Source: Planctomycetota bacterium
GTDB lineage: Bacteria; Planctomycetota; Planctomycetia; Planctomycetales; Planctomycetaceae
Reading direction: 5' to 3'
Length of the DNA stretch: 7,701 bases
Assembly: GCA_027622115.1 (NCBI GenBank)
Contig: JAQBZS010000320.1
Span: forward strand, 1 to 7,701
The translations under genes and the position numbers were made by a program. Every line of letters starts with the position of its first letter. Positions within the stretch are counted from its first letter, which is position 1. Shown here piece by piece: positions 6,317-7,701 of this stretch. The notes under the pieces were generated by a model. That model worked only from the letters and a program-made list of their open reading frames with translations, had not been told where the DNA came from and did no database searches.

Positions 6317-7192
6317 ATGTCTCAAGCAACCCTCGTCGAATTCTTCATGACGCCCGAGCAATACGACGCGGCGGCTTTAGAATATGAGCGTAGCCTCACA
6401 TTGGAGGACATTATGGAATCCGAGGAACAGGCCGACCAACGCCTGCCGTTTCTGGGCTTGCAGATATTGCAAGACAACTACCCCGAGCTGGGCATCTTCA
6501 ACGAATTGCTGGTCCAATTTGTGTTTAACAACAAGCTCGGCCAAGTCGTTCCCGACAATATGCTCGTCCTTCACGTGGATCCCGACAAACCGAAACGCAA
6601 GAGCTACGCCGTGGAACACGAACAAGATGTTCCGTTCCTGGTCGCTGAATATGTGTCGGACTCGGACCCAAAGAAAGACCGCGAAAGCGGCAAGTCCTAC
6701 GTCAAATACGAGCAGCAATTGCAAGTTCCGTATTACCTAATTTTGGACACCGATCAGACTGAGCCGCTGCAATTGCTGTGTCACAACGGCGCTTCGTACG
6801 AGCCCGTGGTCGCCAACGATCGCGGTCGCTTCGCCGTGCCGGAACTTGATCTGGAAATCGGCTTTCGCGACCGATTGATTCGATATTGGCACAAGACAGA
6901 ACTGTTGCCGATTCCCAAGGAGGTTCCAGGGTTGCTCGCGGAAAGAGACCGGAAGATTCATGAGAGAGACCGGAAGCTCGACGAGAAAGAGCAGCAGCTG
7001 ACTGAAGCTGGCCGACAGCTGCGTGATCAAGTCGCGCTGAATACCAAATTACACGAGGTCATCAACTTGGCGGTTCAGCAGAATCGGCACGACGTCTTGG
7101 CTCAATTGTCGGGTGTCAAAACAGCCGCAGCCATCGATCGCATCCTCAAGAGCCTGCGCCCGTCAGCTGAATCCGCCAACGGCGCAGACTGA
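6317..7192 (+). CDS. Uma2-family (DUF820) restriction-endonuclease-fold protein with C-terminal coiled coil
   Basis: From the ATG at 6317 the product has 291 residues. Residues about 40-190 carry the Uma2 core, a PD-(D/E)xK-type nuclease fold. Visible candidates for the active site are D80 in VVPDNMLVLH, E111 in FLVAEYVSDSDPKKDRESGK, and K126 in that segment's end, followed by VPYYLILD, the counterpart of the family's usual EYWxVD strand. Residues about 203-250 are charged heptads (ERDRKIHERDRKLDEKEQQL) forming a coiled coil, followed by a short helical end (VLAQLSGVKTAAAIDRILKS). Uma2 proteins are widespread in cyanobacteria and planctomycetes as many paralogues; their biological role is largely unknown and DNA cleavage is predicted from the fold only. 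The coiled-coil tail suggests oligomerisation. The gene stands alone on the plus strand, with a convergent gene whose end overlaps its last 30 bases. Distal start choice is discussed under the ribosome binding site. Confidence 0.85.
   Translation: MSQATLVEFFMTPEQYDAAALEYERSLTLEDIMESEEQADQRLPFLGLQILQDNYPELGIFNELLVQFVFNNKLGQVVPDNMLVLHVDPDKPKRKSYAVEHEQDVPFLVAEYVSDSDPKKDRESGKSYVKYEQQLQVPYYLILDTDQTEPLQLLCHNGASYEPVVANDRGRFAVPELDLEIGFRDRLIRYWHKTELLPIPKEVPGLLAERDRKIHERDRKLDEKEQQLTEAGRQLRDQVALNTKLHEVINLAVQQNRHDVLAQLSGVKTAAAIDRILKSLRPSAESANGAD
6944..6976 (+). repeat. In-frame 21-bp-spaced duplication in the coiled coil
   Basis: AGAGACCGGAAG occurs at 6944-6955 and again at 6965-6976, a spacing of 21 bases or seven codons. 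It encodes two ERDRK heptads of the Uma2 protein's tail. One heptad period is exactly what duplication or loss could change without breaking the coiled coil. Confidence 0.8.
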
Positions 7193-7620
7193 CCGCACGA
7201 CAGGGATGGACGCGCTGGCGGGCTCGAGTCTTCCGGCGAGTCGGCCTTTGGCTGCCAGCCGGCGTTTCGGCTGCCACTCATGTGATCCTTCGTGGCTTCG
7301 CATCGTGGATGGTCTCGCCGAGTTCAGTTCACGGGCGTCCAACCAAGGCAAGTCGTGCCGGATGCGGTCCAATTGCTGCCGCCAATCTGGAGAAACTTGA
7401 TCCTTGGGAACCATGCGGCTGCGTTGTTTCTGCAATTCGCCAATCACGTCACGCAATCCCTTGGCGGCTTCGTGCAAGCGATTTAGCTTGCGGAATTCGT
7501 CGTCGAGATCCTGTAACTGCGAGACCAATGCCTCGCGCTGAGCCACGACCAGTCGAGCGTCGCTTCACGGAATTGGGCGGCTCGGTGTTCCGTGAATTGG
7601 TAGACGTCGATGTGTGCCAT
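7163..7620 (-). CDS. Small coiled-coil protein, apparently frameshifted near its N-terminus
   Basis: A minus-strand frame, open with a GTG at 7546, encodes MAQREALVSQLQDLDDEFRK and LHEAAKGLRDVIGELQKQRS, then DQVSPDWRQQLDRIRHDLPW: an acidic/basic helical protein with coiled-coil character. Upstream, an ATG at 7620 in another frame opens MAHIDVYQFTEHRAAQFREA, which also looks like a genuine N-terminus. The two join if one base is added after GAAGCG near 7562; a G would give READARLVVAQREALV. Together they make about 152 residues. Either the base was lost (mutation or sequencing error), or translation truly starts at the GTG. The last ~45 residues (after SARPST) are low-complexity and Arg/Ala-rich, so the true end may be earlier. 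The 3' end overlaps the Uma2 gene convergently. I do not recognise the family and assign no function. Confidence 0.5.
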
Positions 7621-7701
7621 GGCGGCGGCTAGTCTAGACCTTAACCCAGCGAGACTAATTCACAAGAAGTAGCAAATAGATGGAACTCATTCGTGTTTTT
7701 G

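Noticed and set aside
7282..7632. Plus-strand open frames at the right end
   Set aside because: They are antisense to the minus-strand coiled-coil gene and have Arg/Ser/Cys-rich chance composition.

Overview
The window looks like chromosomal DNA from a Planctomycetes-type bacterium. The evidence is a caspase-family protein next to a secreted multi-haem-type cytochrome, a Uma2 (DUF820) nuclease with a coiled-coil tail, the rare TIGR03546/TIGR03545 gene pair of outer-membrane bacteria, moderately high GC, and several starts with weak or no Shine-Dalgarno sequence. The lineage is an inference from gene content only.

Region 1 (1-1837): the 3' end of a caspase-like peptidase gene is followed, after a 154-base gap holding two small hairpins, by a signal-peptide-bearing c-type cytochrome with CXXCH motifs near both ends. 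Region 2 (about 1800-2990): the cytochrome gene is cut off a few codons after its second haem motif by a remnant of an ISKra4-like insertion sequence in the opposite orientation. Its transposase is itself broken: it has a frame change at a run of seven A's and lacks the catalytic C-terminal half. About 490 bases without a convincing gene follow.

Region 3 (2990-5617): an uncharacterised two-gene module, a small DUF2062-like membrane protein (TIGR03546-type) and a large AsmA-like, coiled-coil, membrane-anchored protein (TIGR03545-type). A 146-bp nested inverted-repeat element with TTAA ends, probably a MITE-like insertion, sits between them. This pair is the best candidate for an undescribed system here; an envelope role is likely but unproven.

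Region 4 (5618-6316): a gene-poor stretch with one possible decayed coding fragment and a 17-bp tandem repeat (4.6 copies). Region 5 (6317-7701): a Uma2-family nuclease-fold protein with a C-terminal coiled coil containing an in-frame 21-bp duplication, then a convergent small coiled-coil gene on the minus strand whose N-terminus is split from the body by an apparent one-base loss.

Overall the window combines one intact conserved pair with clear signs of decay and mobile DNA: a truncated cytochrome, a broken transposase, a palindromic element, tandem repeats and a frameshifted small gene. No rRNA, tRNA or CRISPR array was seen.
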